64,000 nucleotides of DNA, taken from assembly GCA_015654675.1 (NCBI GenBank), contig JAATGM010000028.1:1-64000 (forward strand), read 5' to 3'. Position 1 is the stretch's first letter; every line of letters starts with the position of its first letter. This DNA is from Planctomycetota bacterium. GTDB taxonomy: Bacteria; Planctomycetota; Phycisphaerae; UBA1845; UTPLA1. A model generated the notes under the pieces. That model was not told where the DNA came from. It worked only from the letters and a program-made list of their open reading frames with translations, and did not search any database. Positions 15,598 to 25,506 of this stretch are shown one piece after another. Both the position numbers and the translations under genes were made by a program.

Positions 15598-18500
15598 TCA
15601 GCTACCGAGCAGCGCCGAGACGAAGCCCTGGACGTCGCGGCCGTTCGCCAGCGTGTCCTGGTTCATGTCGGCCCGCTGGATGTGCTGGGCGTTGGTGTCG
15701 GTGCCGAGCACAACGGCGATGAACGTCTGCAGGTCGACCGAGGTGATCTGGCCGTCCTCGTTGAAGTCGCCCTGGGCCGGCGTTCCGATTCGCAGCGTTG
15801 CAAGTGCGACGGCGGGCCAGGGAATCGCGCCGCGACCGTATGCGGCGACGCCGGTGTTACTCGGCAACAATTGATAGACGAGCAGCGACGGCGCGGATTC
15901 GGCAAACATCTGGACGCGAGCCACACGGACCCAGAGCGGGGCATTGCCGTTGTCGGCGTTGAGCGACGAACCACCCAGTTCGGAAACCACACCTGCGGCG
16001 TTCGATCCGGATGGGAACGACGTGAAAATGCTTCCATGCGAGATGCTCAGTACGCTCGCCGCCGATGACGGATATCCGAGGTTCACATAGGCAGAGGTCA
16101 GTCCCGTGTTGACATCGCCGAGGTCGCTGGCCCAGACTTCGACGTGATAGATCTGTCCGGCATTGATCGACGCGAGCGAATTCGGCACGGACGTACGGAT
16201 GTCGGACGACGATGGGCTCGCGAGGACGGCGAGTCGGAAGTCGACATCGACGGGAGTCGAGCCTCCGCGCAGAAGCGGCGCACCGCCGCCACACGGCGGA
16301 TACAGAATGGTGGGATCCGAAACGGATTTATTCCAGGCCGTGGCGAACCAGCTCAAATCGGCGACTCCAACGGCGTCGTCACAGTCGAAATCGTGAGCCG
16401 ACGCCGCCGGAGGAACCGTGTGCAACCACGAAGGCGCGAAGAGCGACAGATCGCCGACATTGACGACACCGCTGTTGTCGAGGTCGTAGGAGCGAGCCGG
16501 CGGCGTAATGAGCAGGTCGGCCGCGCCAAAGTTAATGAAGGCCGGATTGATGAGGCCGCGATTAAAGGCGGCGACGCCCCCGGCGGCCGGTGTGAGCGCG
16601 ATATGACACGCGGGCGTGTCGAGTGCCGCCGTCATGCGAATCCAGCCGATGCGGACCCACTGCGGCGTGATTCCGCCGCCGTTGGGCAGGGCCGAGCCGC
16701 CGAAGCCGGACACCTGGCCGGATTGAATGGTTCCGCCCGGGAATGTCGTGAACGTATTGCCGTGGTAGACCGAGTCGGCGGCGGTCTGTGTGCAAAAGCC
16801 GACATTGACGTAGGCGCCGGTCAGGCCCGTGTTGTTTGCGCCGAGGTCGGTCGCCCAGATTTCAACATAGTAATAGCTACTGCGCGAGACAGCGGTGAGC
16901 GATGTCGGCTCGGTGGTTCGCGTTTCAGTAGTCAGGCCCGGATCGATCATGGAGATGACCGGAATGATGCGGATATCTGGCTGGCAGGTATCCGGGACGC
17001 CGTCAGAGTTGACATCCGTGGCGCTGCCGGACGCGATGTCGCAGGCATCCGGGATGTTGTTGTGATTGCAATCGGGCACGGTGTGGGCGGCGACGTCGCA
17101 ATCATCGGGAACGCCGTTGCCGTTGCAGTCGGCCTCGCAGGAATCAGGGATGCTGTTGGAGTTGCAGTCGGCAGCGCCTGCAGCGATGTCGCATTCGTCT
17201 GGAATGCCGTTGCCATTGCAGTCGGACGGGCTGGGAGTTCCCGAGACCGCGGTGACCCACGTCGGATCATCTCCAGCGACCTGATTATTTCCGCCGATGG
17301 TGCCGTTGTTCCCATGCCCTGAGGCGTCGGCGACGACCTGGCCTGAGCCCTCGTCGAATCGCCAGTAGCCGACTAATCCGGGTTCGGATCCGGACAGTCG
17401 CTTCGACTTGTTGTCATTGAGCTGCTGTTGCGTCCGCGCGACATTCCAGACGCGCATCTCGTCGATGCGTCCATAAAAGGATTCGTTTCCATAGAACGAG
17501 TTTCCGATCGCGAACGCGCTGTTGGAGTAGACAAGCGTTCCGTTGGCGGTCTTGTTGTCTTTCAACACACCATTGACATACAGGCGGCAGAAATGCTGTG
17601 TCGCGGAATAGACGCCGGCGACATGGACCCACTGGCCGAAATAGGTGCTCGTGGGAACATTGTCGGCCGCGACGACCGCGTTACCGCCCTGATCCATTCG
17701 TAACTGGACGTGCCCGTCGCCGCTCTGCTGCCACGCGAGGATGTAGCCGGTCGCAACGGAGTTGCGGATGAGGCGGGCGTGGTACGCGCCGGCGGAATCG
17801 GCCTTCACCCAGGCCTCGACGGTGAGTTCGTTGGCCGGTTCGAGTGTCGGGGAACGGGGAACGACGACAATATCGTTGATTCCATCGAAATAGACGGCAG
17901 AGTTTCCGGCACCGATTTCGCAGGAGTCGGGTATGCGGTTGCCGTCGCAATCGGGCGCGCCGGCGGCCACCTGGCACCAATTGGTCACACCGTTGCCATC
18001 GCAATCGGCGGTGCCGCCGATCTCGCAGAGATCGCGGATACCGTTGGCATTGCAATCCTGGACGGGCTGGCATTCATCCGGAACGCCGTCGGCATTGCAG
18101 TCCTGGCTTGTTCCGGAACTGATATCGCAAGCATCGAGCGCGCCGTTGTGGTTGCAGTCGTTCGTCGGAATGATCTCCATGATTCCGAACCGCGGCTGGC
18201 TGATGTCAACCCATTGCCCGGCGGTGAATGATCCCGAATCCCGGACATAGAATTCGGCGTAGTCTTCGCCTCCCGCGGCATTGTTCGGCTCGCCGGCGGC
18301 CCAGTTGGAGTAGCCGACGGGCTCGCCGCTGGGCCAGACCCACGTGCCCTCGATGGCGATGTCGTTGATGCCGATGAACGCGGAGGCCGGAGTGAGCAGC
18401 GGTGCGAAAGTTGTAACGAGCCACTGGTTCTCGGCGGCGTTTCGCACGGTCGCGAGATGGCCGCCGGCGGCGACCGCTTCGGCCTCCTGAGCGGCCCAAC

Positions 18501-20847
18501 TGCCGGTCGAAGCCGTCAATCGATAGAAGTGGCCGTTGGCGGGGTTGCGAATCGTTCCGACGGGCTGGGTGGTCGGGCCGCCTGAGATGATCTCGCAGGA
18601 ATCCGGGATGGTATTGGCGTTGCAGTCCGCCGCGCCGGCCGTGATTTCGCACACGTCGGGCGTGCCGTCATGGTCACAGTCCGGCTGGCATGAGTCGAGG
18701 ACGCCGTTCGAATCGCAGTCGTGTCCGCTGATTTCGCACGAGTCCGGAAGGCCGTTCAGGTTGCAGTCGGCGCTGGTTCCGGCGTTGATGTCGCACGCAT
18801 CCGGAGTGCCGTTGTTGTTGCAGTCGGTGTCGGGCCGGATGTCGAAGGCGATGCCGGAGACTTTCGCGGAGGCCGGGACTCCGGGGCCGAAATCGACGGG
18901 GATCGTGTCGATGTAGGTCCCGTTGGCCGCGAATCGGAAGATATTGCGGGCCGAGCTGTTGGTCACCCAGATCACGCCGGTGTCATCGATGGCGATGCCG
19001 TTGGGACTGAGTCCCGGTGCGGCAAGCGGGGTGAGCGGCGCGCCGGCATGTGAGTACTTTTTGACCGAACCGGGAGTCGTGGCGTACAGGTTCTCATCGG
19101 CGTCGAAGGCGAGTTCGAGCGGGTGCGGGGCGAAATCGCCCTGGCCGAACGTCTGAACGACCTGAAGTTGCGCGTCGAATTGCCGGATGAAGCCTGAGCC
19201 GTTGTTTCGGCAGCCGACAAAGAGGTTGCCGGCGCGGTCATAGGCAAGACAGAGGGGGTCTTCTGTTCCGGAGAGGTTACTGAGGTAGGTTCCATCCGTC
19301 TTGTAGAACTTGATGCTGTCGGACAGGTAGCTGCAGACGGCGATGTCGCCCGAGGGCGTCAGGGTCGCTCCGCGCGGGCCGCTGAGTCCGCCGGCGGTGA
19401 GTGTGCGGACCAAGGTACCGGTCCTGCTGACAAGCGAGACTCTGTTTCGATTCCACTCGCTCACGAGCAGGTTTCCGGCCGAGTCGAAGGAGATCGGGGC
19501 ACCGGTGTAGTCCAACTGGCCTGGCAGCAGCACGCCCAGCGGCGACCCGCTTCGTGAGAAGATGTGAACGCCGTCGATGGCGCTCTCGGGGATCAGAAAC
19601 ATTCGTCCACATGGACGAACGCGCTCGGTGATCAGGAAGAATTCGCATTCGTCCGGGATTCCCGTCGAATTGATATCAACGCTCGTGCCGTTGGCGAGAT
19701 CGCAATAGTCGGGAATGCCGTTGTGATTGCAATCGACGTTCGTCGCCTCGCACAGGTCCAGCGTTCCGTCATTGTCGCAGTCGGTCGTTCCGCCGGGCTC
19801 ACAGGCGTCGGGTGTTCCGTTGGCATTGCAATCCGTCGCGGCGCCGGACGCGATTTCGCAGGAGTCGAGAACGCCGTTGATGTTGCAGTCGCCCGTGATG
19901 ATCGGGGCGCCGTTGGTAAGCCAGGCCGGGTCGGCTGAATCGCCGCCGGCTGCCGAGTCGGTGCCGCGCACGCCGTTGTTGTTGTGGCCAGAAGCATCGC
20001 CCACCACCTGACCCGAACCTTCGTCCATTCGCAGATAGGCGACCAGCCCCGACTCTGTGCCGAGGAGCTGGCGACCCATGTTGTCGTTGATTTGTTGCGC
20101 GGTGCGGGCAACGTTCCAGACGCGAACCTCGTCCATTTGACCCGAGTAAGCTTCGCTTGAGGTCATGTTTCCAATGAATAGATCGGATACAGAATAATTA
20201 AGCGTTCCACGAGCATTCTGCGATGCGCGGAGAACGCCATCCACATAGAGGCGGGCGAAGTCGCCTGGCGCGGAATAGACCGCCGCGACGTGATGCCATT
20301 GGTTGAGGTAGGTGGACAGGGTCACAGTATCGATGACGTTCACGTTGCCGAGCTGCGCGCTGTCGATTCGCAATTGAAGGCGATGGTCGCCGCCCTGCGA
20401 AGCGGCCAGGATGAAGCCGGCCCCGAAATCGGCGCTCTTGCGCACAATTCGATTGTGATATCCACCCAGGGCGTCCGGGCGAATCCACGCCTCGACCGTA
20501 AGCTCGGACGCCGGCTCAAGCGATGCCGATCTGGGCACGCGCACGACGTCATTCACTCCATCGAACGTGAGTGACGCGTTGGCTCCCACGAGCTCGCAGT
20601 CATCCGGAACGCCGTTGCTGTTGCAGTCCGATTTGGTGCCGCAACCGGGGACGTCACACGGCCCGCCTGGGGCGCCACAGGCGATATCGCAGGCGTCGGG
20701 TATTGAATTTGCATTGCAGTCGACGGCGCGAGCGGCGCCTACGAGTGATAGAACCACGACCGAGGCGATTACACATTGAACTGCATGATGGTTGATTCGA
20801 ACCCGAGACTGCGCAAGTAATTTCCTAGACATAGAACCGACGGACAT
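15598..20847 (-). CDS. Giant secreted multidomain protein: Ca-binding DCNxNG repeats, LamG, lectin, cohesin/dockerin-like
   Basis: A 1749-residue exported protein (signal peptide ending VVVLSLVGAARA). Approximate order: DCNxNGxPDxC calcium-type repeats (about 22 in all, scattered as linkers); LamG 1 (89-300); an NHL/SMP30-like propeller (402-660) with repeated DSAGNLLVSEWNRN and DRAGNLFVGC units; a C-type-lectin domain (764-892) with WPSGEPVGYSNWAAGEPNN; LamG 2 (980-1192); two cohesin-like beta domains (1289-1445, 1529-1686), each followed by a dockerin-like EF-hand pair (YDLDNSGVVNVGDLS; GDFNEDGQITSVDLQTF). The start at 20847 has GGAG 8 bases upstream. A role in adhesion, matrix or polysaccharide binding is inferred. 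No PEP-CTERM or LPXTG tail is present. Confidence 0.9.
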   Translation of the reverse strand: MSVGSMSRKLLAQSRVRINHHAVQCVIASVVVLSLVGAARAVDCNANSIPDACDIACGAPGGPCDVPGCGTKSDCNSNGVPDDCELVGANASLTFDGVNDVVRVPRSASLEPASELTVEAWIRPDALGGYHNRIVRKSADFGAGFILAASQGGDHRLQLRIDSAQLGNVNVIDTVTLSTYLNQWHHVAAVYSAPGDFARLYVDGVLRASQNARGTLNYSVSDLFIGNMTSSEAYSGQMDEVRVWNVARTAQQINDNMGRQLLGTESGLVAYLRMDEGSGQVVGDASGHNNNGVRGTDSAAGGDSADPAWLTNGAPIITGDCNINGVLDSCEIASGAATDCNANGTPDACEPGGTTDCDNDGTLDLCEATNVDCNHNGIPDYCDLANGTSVDINSTGIPDECEFFLITERVRPCGRMFLIPESAIDGVHIFSRSGSPLGVLLPGQLDYTGAPISFDSAGNLLVSEWNRNRVSLVSRTGTLVRTLTAGGLSGPRGATLTPSGDIAVCSYLSDSIKFYKTDGTYLSNLSGTEDPLCLAYDRAGNLFVGCRNNGSGFIRQFDAQLQVVQTFGQGDFAPHPLELAFDADENLYATTPGSVKKYSHAGAPLTPLAAPGLSPNGIAIDDTGVIWVTNSSARNIFRFAANGTYIDTIPVDFGPGVPASAKVSGIAFDIRPDTDCNNNGTPDACDINAGTSADCNLNGLPDSCEISGHDCDSNGVLDSCQPDCDHDGTPDVCEITAGAADCNANTIPDSCEIISGGPTTQPVGTIRNPANGHFYRLTASTGSWAAQEAEAVAAGGHLATVRNAAENQWLVTTFAPLLTPASAFIGINDIAIEGTWVWPSGEPVGYSNWAAGEPNNAAGGEDYAEFYVRDSGSFTAGQWVDISQPRFGIMEIIPTNDCNHNGALDACDISSGTSQDCNADGVPDECQPVQDCNANGIRDLCEIGGTADCDGNGVTNWCQVAAGAPDCDGNRIPDSCEIGAGNSAVYFDGINDIVVVPRSPTLEPANELTVEAWVKADSAGAYHARLIRNSVATGYILAWQQSGDGHVQLRMDQGGNAVVAADNVPTSTYFGQWVHVAGVYSATQHFCRLYVNGVLKDNKTANGTLVYSNSAFAIGNSFYGNESFYGRIDEMRVWNVARTQQQLNDNKSKRLSGSEPGLVGYWRFDEGSGQVVADASGHGNNGTIGGNNQVAGDDPTWVTAVSGTPSPSDCNGNGIPDECDIAAGAADCNSNSIPDSCEADCNGNGVPDDCDVAAHTVPDCNHNNIPDACDIASGSATDVNSDGVPDTCQPDIRIIPVISMIDPGLTTETRTTEPTSLTAVSRSSYYYVEIWATDLGANNTGLTGAYVNVGFCTQTAADSVYHGNTFTTFPGGTIQSGQVSGFGGSALPNGGGITPQWVRIGWIRMTAALDTPACHIALTPAAGGVAAFNRGLINPAFINFGAADLLITPPARSYDLDNSGVVNVGDLSLFAPSWLHTVPPAASAHDFDCDDAVGVADLSWFATAWNKSVSDPTILYPPCGGGAPLLRGGSTPVDVDFRLAVLASPSSSDIRTSVPNSLASINAGQIYHVEVWASDLGDVNTGLTSAYVNLGYPSSAASVLSISHGSIFTSFPSGSNAAGVVSELGGSSLNADNGNAPLWVRVARVQMFAESAPSLLVYQLLPSNTGVAAYGRGAIPWPAVALATLRIGTPAQGDFNEDGQITSVDLQTFIAVVLGTDTNAQHIQRADMNQDTLANGRDVQGFVSALLGS

Positions 20848-20966
20848 GGCGAGCTCCAATTTGTGCATGAGACCGAGTTGAACCCGTTTCCTTCCCGATT
20901 GGCCGGCTGAATCAGGCAATTGATTCCAACGCCGGCTCAAAGCGATTCATTTTTTGATACGGACTG

Positions 20967-20991
20967 AGGCGCTGCCGTTAAGGCAGCGCCT
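20967..20991 (-). promoter_or_regulatory. Perfect 10-bp hairpin in the leader of the giant secreted gene
   Basis: AGGCGCTGCC (20967-20976) pairs exactly with GGCAGCGCCT (20982-20991) around a 5-base loop, about 120 bases before the start codon at 20847. The rest of 20848-21095 shows no gene; the next feature is the terminator of the PEP-CTERM gene. The hairpin may regulate or insulate this very large gene. Confidence 0.45.
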
Positions 20992-21095
20992 ATTGTCGCA
21001 GAGAGAGTCGTAGACTCGCGGTCCGCGCAACAAGAATTCCCGCGAATTGGCGCGATTGGTCGCAACACACTGAAATGAAGAGACTTAGGCGCAAC

Positions 21096-21126
21096 AAAAA
21101 AGGACCGGCCATTCGGCCGGTCCTTT
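21096..21126 (-). terminator. Rho-independent terminator of the PEP-CTERM gene
   Basis: On the minus strand AAAGGACCGGCC (21126-21115), a GAAT loop and GGCCGGTCCTTT (21110-21099) form a perfect 12-bp stem that runs into a T tract. It follows the stop at 21157 by about 30 bases. Confidence 0.9.
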
Positions 21127-21156
21127 GAGGACCCGTTTCTAGTTTGTCAGTACCGC

Positions 21157-21786
21157 TTACTTGCGGCGGCGAAACGCCAGAGCGCCCAGGCCGAGGAGGG
21201 CCATCGTGGCCGGCTCGGGGATTGGGGCGAAGGTCGGGACCGTGGCGACGTAGCCATCGATGACCGACGCGGCGTTAATCGTATAAGCCGGAGCATTGGT
21301 CTGGACGACCATGAGAGCGCTGCTGGCGCCGGGCGTGATCAGGCCGGGGCCGATGACGTCCATGTACGAAAATCCGACGAAGTCGGCGGTGGGTCGGTTG
21401 ATCAGCGTCGCCGCGATGCCGGCAGCCGGAACCTGATAGCTGGCGTCGGTGAGCCAGCCGGTGTAGCCGTTCATCGTGACGCGGCTGAGCGGGTGGGCCG
21501 ACGTGCCATCGTTGAAGGCGCGATAAGCAAAGGTAAGTCCGCCGAGCGGATTGCTGACATCGCCGGAGATGACGTAGGTCACGAGCGTTCCGCTGAATGT
21601 CGGCGTCAGGAACGGCGAGACCATGCTGTCGATGACAACTCCGCCAACCGGATCGGGCTCAGCCGGCGCCGGAAACAGAGTTCCGCCGATCGGAAGCGGC
21701 GACGCAAGCGCCGCGGAAGTCGCGACGAACATGGCCGCTGCCGAAGCAGCAATTGAGAAACGCGCACGCTTGGAAATCATGGACAT
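21157..21786 (-). CDS. PEP-CTERM sorting-domain protein
   Basis: A 209-residue secreted protein. It has a signal peptide (FSIAASAAAMFVATSAALA), a beta-rich core (GTLVTYVISGDVSNPLGGLTFAY and similar) and a C-terminal PEP-CTERM signal IPEPATMALLGLGALAFRRRK, which is processed by an exosortase/archaeosortase-type system for surface sorting. ATG 21786 was chosen because AAGGGG is 7 bases upstream; an in-frame ATG at 21792 is too close to that site. A strong intrinsic terminator follows. No exosortase gene lies in the window. Confidence 0.9.
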   Translation of the reverse strand: MSMISKRARFSIAASAAAMFVATSAALASPLPIGGTLFPAPAEPDPVGGVVIDSMVSPFLTPTFSGTLVTYVISGDVSNPLGGLTFAYRAFNDGTSAHPLSRVTMNGYTGWLTDASYQVPAAGIAATLINRPTADFVGFSYMDVIGPGLITPGASSALMVVQTNAPAYTINAASVIDGYVATVPTFAPIPEPATMALLGLGALAFRRRK

Positions 21787-22044
21787 ATTCATTCCCCTTG
21801 GCTTCTCTTCCCCCTTCAGATGCGGCTGCGAGACATCTAACGGCCGCGTGCTGAAGCGTTATTTCAAACAATGCTATGGATGCGATCGAACGAATTTCGA
21901 CTACGGCTGAACAGAAATTCCGTTGTAATGAACAGGGTCCGGTATAGCGTGTTAGCAGGGTGTAAATGAGGTTGCGAGGCGCAGTTTTCGCGGACTTAAC
22001 GGATTTAACGTGTTAGTGGACTACAAAAAATTTTGAGTGGACTT

Positions 22045-23739
22045 TCAGAATTCAGCGCGGTCGAAGTGACGAACGCCTATCCGCATAGCTAGTGAGCCAG
22101 CGCCAAAGCCCAGCAGAATTTGCGCCAGATAGAGTGCGAGATTCACGGCGTCGAGTCGTGTGAGACTGTGCAGCACATACACATTGCGATAACAGAGCGC
22201 GCCCATAATAGCGATGCTGAGCATGACCAGAACCATCGAAGCGACCAGGTTGACGGTCCCGCCGAGCGACCCGGCGATGCGCGCGGCCGAGCGTTCTTCA
22301 AAACTGGGCAGGCGCGCGCCAAGACCGATGGCGAGCCCGCACAGGCCGACGCACACGGATAGCGTCGCAGCAACCTGAATGAGTCCGAGAGTGAGTGGGA
22401 GCTGCAGGGCGCGGATCGACAGTGCCGTGACGATCATCGCGGCGATGGCGGTCACGGCGAGCGCAAAATCAAACTTGGCCCACACGACGGCCGAGCGCGA
22501 GAGCGGCCAGAGCGAGACAAGCCACATCTGCCGGCCTTCGAGTGAGATCATTGGATAGACAAAGCGGCTGGTGAACGTGGAGAGAATGAGCGCCACCGCG
22601 CCGTAGTTGAGGAAACAGATGAGTCCCTGCCACGCCATCGAAAAGCCGCTCGGGTGCATGCGCGGGAGATAGGCAAGATAGAGCGCGAGCAGACCGAACA
22701 GAATGGCGAGCTGTGACCACTGCAGCGGGTCGCGGAGAAACGAGCGGAGATCCTTCAGCACAAGTCCGCGTATCTGGCGCGGGAGATAGCAGAATAGTAC
22801 GTTGGTCATCCACGCGGTGAGCGGTCCGCCGTATCGAATGGCGGTGGTGGGGGCCGAGCTGGCGCGAGCGTACGCCGTTTGAAGAAATCGCGCGACGACG
22901 ACGATGGCGAGCCAGCCAAGGAACGCGGCGTGGGCGGCGGTGATAAAGAGATAGCGCGCGGCAACACGCGGTTGCCCGTAGAGCGCATTGCGGATTGCCT
23001 TAGTGACCCAGGTGGATGGAAGGAATGCCCCGCGGAGCAATTGCAGTTCACCGAGGAATCGATCGAGCCAGCGATCGGGGTCGGACGACGAAGCGCCCCA
23101 GATGCGGGCCCACCAGAGCAGACCACCGATAAGCACGATCGCGGCGACGATGATCATGAAGCGTCGAGCCGAGCGCGGCATCCACATCGCGGCGGCCCAT
23201 GCGGCCAGCAGGCCCAGCGCGCCGGGAATGGGGACAAACGCCAGGAAAGCAGTGGCGAACGTGATGTAGAAGTAGGCCGGGAGGTGCTCAATGCGGCCGA
23301 CCGCCAGCATCATGGGCAGGCCGAGCAACAGTAGCGACCAGCTCGCGAAGAAAATGCTCTCCAGAAAGACGATGGCCACGATGCTGCGCGGTTGAATGGG
23401 CGAAGCCAGCAGCATGGCCGGCTCCTGCCGAATAAAGAGCCCACCGTAGGCGAGGATGGCCGAGGAGAAACCAAGCAGGATGGTCATGGCGACGAAAAAG
23501 ATATGGAAGATGTAGGGAATGATGACCACCGACTGCTCTCGAAACATATTGAGCGTGACAAAGATGCGATCGAAGAGGGCGTAGAGAGTGACCCAGATCC
23601 CGATGATGAAGGTGATGACAAGTACGACTCGCAGCGGGGCCGTCTCGGCGGTCTGTCGGACGCGGTTGCGAATCAGGCGGACACGATTGTCGAGCAGAAG
23701 GGCGAAGCCGTCGTTCGCGTTCGCGGCCGAAGCGCTCAT
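22045..23739 (-). CDS. ABC transporter permease, large polytopic
   Basis: A 564-residue membrane protein with roughly a dozen helices, for example VVLVITFIIGIWVTLYALF, IFHIFFVAMTILLGFSSAIL and LLGLPMMLAVG. The arrangement, with a LEGRQMWLVSLWPLSRSAVVWAKF segment preceding later helices, is like the putative ABC-2 or ABC exporter permeases of about 550 residues found in planctomycetes. It overlaps the ATPase gene by 4 bases and so forms its membrane partner. The substrate is unknown. Confidence 0.8.
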   Translation of the reverse strand: MSASAANANDGFALLLDNRVRLIRNRVRQTAETAPLRVVLVITFIIGIWVTLYALFDRIFVTLNMFREQSVVIIPYIFHIFFVAMTILLGFSSAILAYGGLFIRQEPAMLLASPIQPRSIVAIVFLESIFFASWSLLLLGLPMMLAVGRIEHLPAYFYITFATAFLAFVPIPGALGLLAAWAAAMWMPRSARRFMIIVAAIVLIGGLLWWARIWGASSSDPDRWLDRFLGELQLLRGAFLPSTWVTKAIRNALYGQPRVAARYLFITAAHAAFLGWLAIVVVARFLQTAYARASSAPTTAIRYGGPLTAWMTNVLFCYLPRQIRGLVLKDLRSFLRDPLQWSQLAILFGLLALYLAYLPRMHPSGFSMAWQGLICFLNYGAVALILSTFTSRFVYPMISLEGRQMWLVSLWPLSRSAVVWAKFDFALAVTAIAAMIVTALSIRALQLPLTLGLIQVAATLSVCVGLCGLAIGLGARLPSFEERSAARIAGSLGGTVNLVASMVLVMLSIAIMGALCYRNVYVLHSLTRLDAVNLALYLAQILLGFGAGSLAMRIGVRHFDRAEF

Positions 23740-24509
23740 GGCGAGACAGTTCCGGGTTGAATGACGTTCGTCGCGACGGCCGTATCCGGTTCGTCAGTGA
23801 GTTGCAGGAAGATATCTTCAAGCGTGTGTTGACTGGTGCGTTCCCGGCGAAGGTCCGCGAGCGTGCCTTGGGCGATGATTCGTCCACGATGAATGATGGC
23901 GATGTGATCGGCCAGAGATTCGGCGACTTCCAGCAGGTGAGTCGACAGAAAGACCGTGTTGCCGGCATCGGCGTGCATGCGGAAAAGGTCTTTGACCACG
24001 CGCATGCTGCGCGGGTCGAGGCCGATCATGGGCTCGTCGACCACCAGGACGCGCGGTTCGTGGAGCAGGGCAGCGGCCAGGACGAGCTTCTGCTTCATGC
24101 CGTGCGAGTAACCCTCAGCGAGCTGGTCGAGGAAGTCCTCCAGGCGAAGTGTTGCGACGAGTTCGGCGACGCGCCGGGCGGCGACGTCATCGGGGATGGC
24201 GTACATACGCGCGACAAACTGAAGGAACTCGCGACCGCTGAGCTTTTCGTACACGAAGGGTAGGTCGGGCACGTATGCGAGCTGGGCCTTGGCCTCGCGG
24301 CCGTTGCTGCCCATGACGTGACCGCAAATCCGTACCTCGCCGGCGTCGGGGCGGAGAAGGCCGACGATCATCTTGATGGTGGTGGTCTTGCCTGCGCCGT
24401 TCGGCCCAAGGAATGCAAAGACTTTTCCGGCGCGGATGTCGAGCGTCACATCATCGACAGCCAGCTTTGCGCCAAAGCTCTTTCGAACATGGTCAATGAG
24501 GATGGACAT
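23736..24509 (-). CDS. ABC transporter ATP-binding protein
   Basis: A 257-residue nucleotide-binding subunit of an ABC-2-type exporter. Walker A is GPNGAGKTTTIK, the Q-loop region precedes AYVPDLPFVYEKLSG, the signature is YSHGMKQK (a slightly degenerate SGGxxQ), Walker B is VLVVDEPMIGLDP and the switch histidine is in STHLLEVAE. It sits between a membrane-anchored protein (overlapping start) and the permease (4-base overlap), giving a three-gene exporter operon. Confidence 0.95.
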   Translation of the reverse strand: MSILIDHVRKSFGAKLAVDDVTLDIRAGKVFAFLGPNGAGKTTTIKMIVGLLRPDAGEVRICGHVMGSNGREAKAQLAYVPDLPFVYEKLSGREFLQFVARMYAIPDDVAARRVAELVATLRLEDFLDQLAEGYSHGMKQKLVLAAALLHEPRVLVVDEPMIGLDPRSMRVVKDLFRMHADAGNTVFLSTHLLEVAESLADHIAIIHRGRIIAQGTLADLRRERTSQHTLEDIFLQLTDEPDTAVATNVIQPGTVSP

Positions 24510-25363
24510 CAGTGCGCACCATTAGCGCTGGGCGGTCTGGGCTGCGATTCGGCGGAGACGCCGGAGGCGGATCGACGGGCGGCCGTGCGCGCCGCAATGC
24601 TGAACGGCTCGTCGCGGATCTCGAGCGGACCGAGCAGCGGAAGCTCGACGCGCTGCAACAGCACGCGGCCGGCCGGATCGGCCCAGGCGACGGCGTTGTC
24701 GCTCTCGATGCGGAAGCAGTTGACTGACTTGCCATGCAGTTGAATGTCTTCACGAGCGGTGACGCGGACCAACTGGGGAGTAATGGTCGCCGTCTGGTCG
24801 CGGAGGAGTTCGACAACGTCGAGCATGCGGATTCGCCAGGTCTGGCCGACGTGGAGATTGGGCAGATAGTTGAACGGCCGAAGCGAGTCGCTCAGGACGG
24901 CGCTGGCGCGGGCATCCAGACTGAAGTGTCGCTGAAGACCGCCGACGCGGGCGACGCAGGAATAATCCTGGCCGACCTGGTGAGCGTGCAGCTCCGCCAG
25001 CGTTTCGCCATGCTCGCGCAGAGAAACATCGAATCCCTGCAACCGCTCGTCGGGCAGTGTGATGGAGAGACTGGAGTCGATGACCATGGCGGGGACGCGG
25101 ACGAGGCCGCGCAGGGCGGCGAGATCGGACAATTCGGTGATGGACTGAATGGCGAGCAGGTCGGGCTGCGGACTGAGCGAAGTCCAGCAAGTGCCGACGC
25201 GGCGATTGGACTTATCGAAGATGCCAACCTGGTAGTCGCCCTCGGGCAGACGCCCGCGCGGCGGCTCCTGCGTGCGCCAGTAAGGCGCGACGTCGTAAGC
25301 GATGAGAGTGGTGAACGCGACGGCCCAGAGAGTGACGATGACGAGGCCCAACAATCGGCTCAT
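24509..25363 (-). CDS. Membrane-anchored protein of the ABC operon, unknown function
   Basis: A 284-residue protein with one N-terminal TM helix (LLGLVIVTLWAVAFTTLIAYDVAPYW), then a probable extracytoplasmic beta-rich domain that includes GDYQVGIFDKSNRRVGTCWTSL, LPNLHVGQTWRIRMLD and GKSVNCFRIESDNAVAWADPAGRVL. Such a domain resembles periplasmic DUF-type proteins that contact an exported substrate. It is the first gene of the operon and its last codon overlaps the ATPase start. I cannot name a family. Confidence 0.7.
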   Translation of the reverse strand: MSRLLGLVIVTLWAVAFTTLIAYDVAPYWRTQEPPRGRLPEGDYQVGIFDKSNRRVGTCWTSLSPQPDLLAIQSITELSDLAALRGLVRVPAMVIDSSLSITLPDERLQGFDVSLREHGETLAELHAHQVGQDYSCVARVGGLQRHFSLDARASAVLSDSLRPFNYLPNLHVGQTWRIRMLDVVELLRDQTATITPQLVRVTAREDIQLHGKSVNCFRIESDNAVAWADPAGRVLLQRVELPLLGPLEIRDEPFSIAARTAARRSASGVSAESQPRPPSANGAH

Positions 25364-25506
25364 GGTGAATGCGTCGCGGCCCAGCGCGATCGGTCGCGCG
25401 GCGGAGGATTCTATCTGTGTGCGGCGCGGCGGGTCAATCCGCGCTTGACTTTGTCATCATTCGCCAGTGTCGTGGCATCGGCTATCTTGTACCGCGGCGG
25501 AATCAA

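Noticed and set aside
16950-20750. Regularly spaced similar units that could be taken for a DNA repeat array
   Set aside because: They encode the DCNxNGxPDxC protein repeats of the giant secreted gene and vary at synonymous sites; there are no constant repeats with unique spacers.
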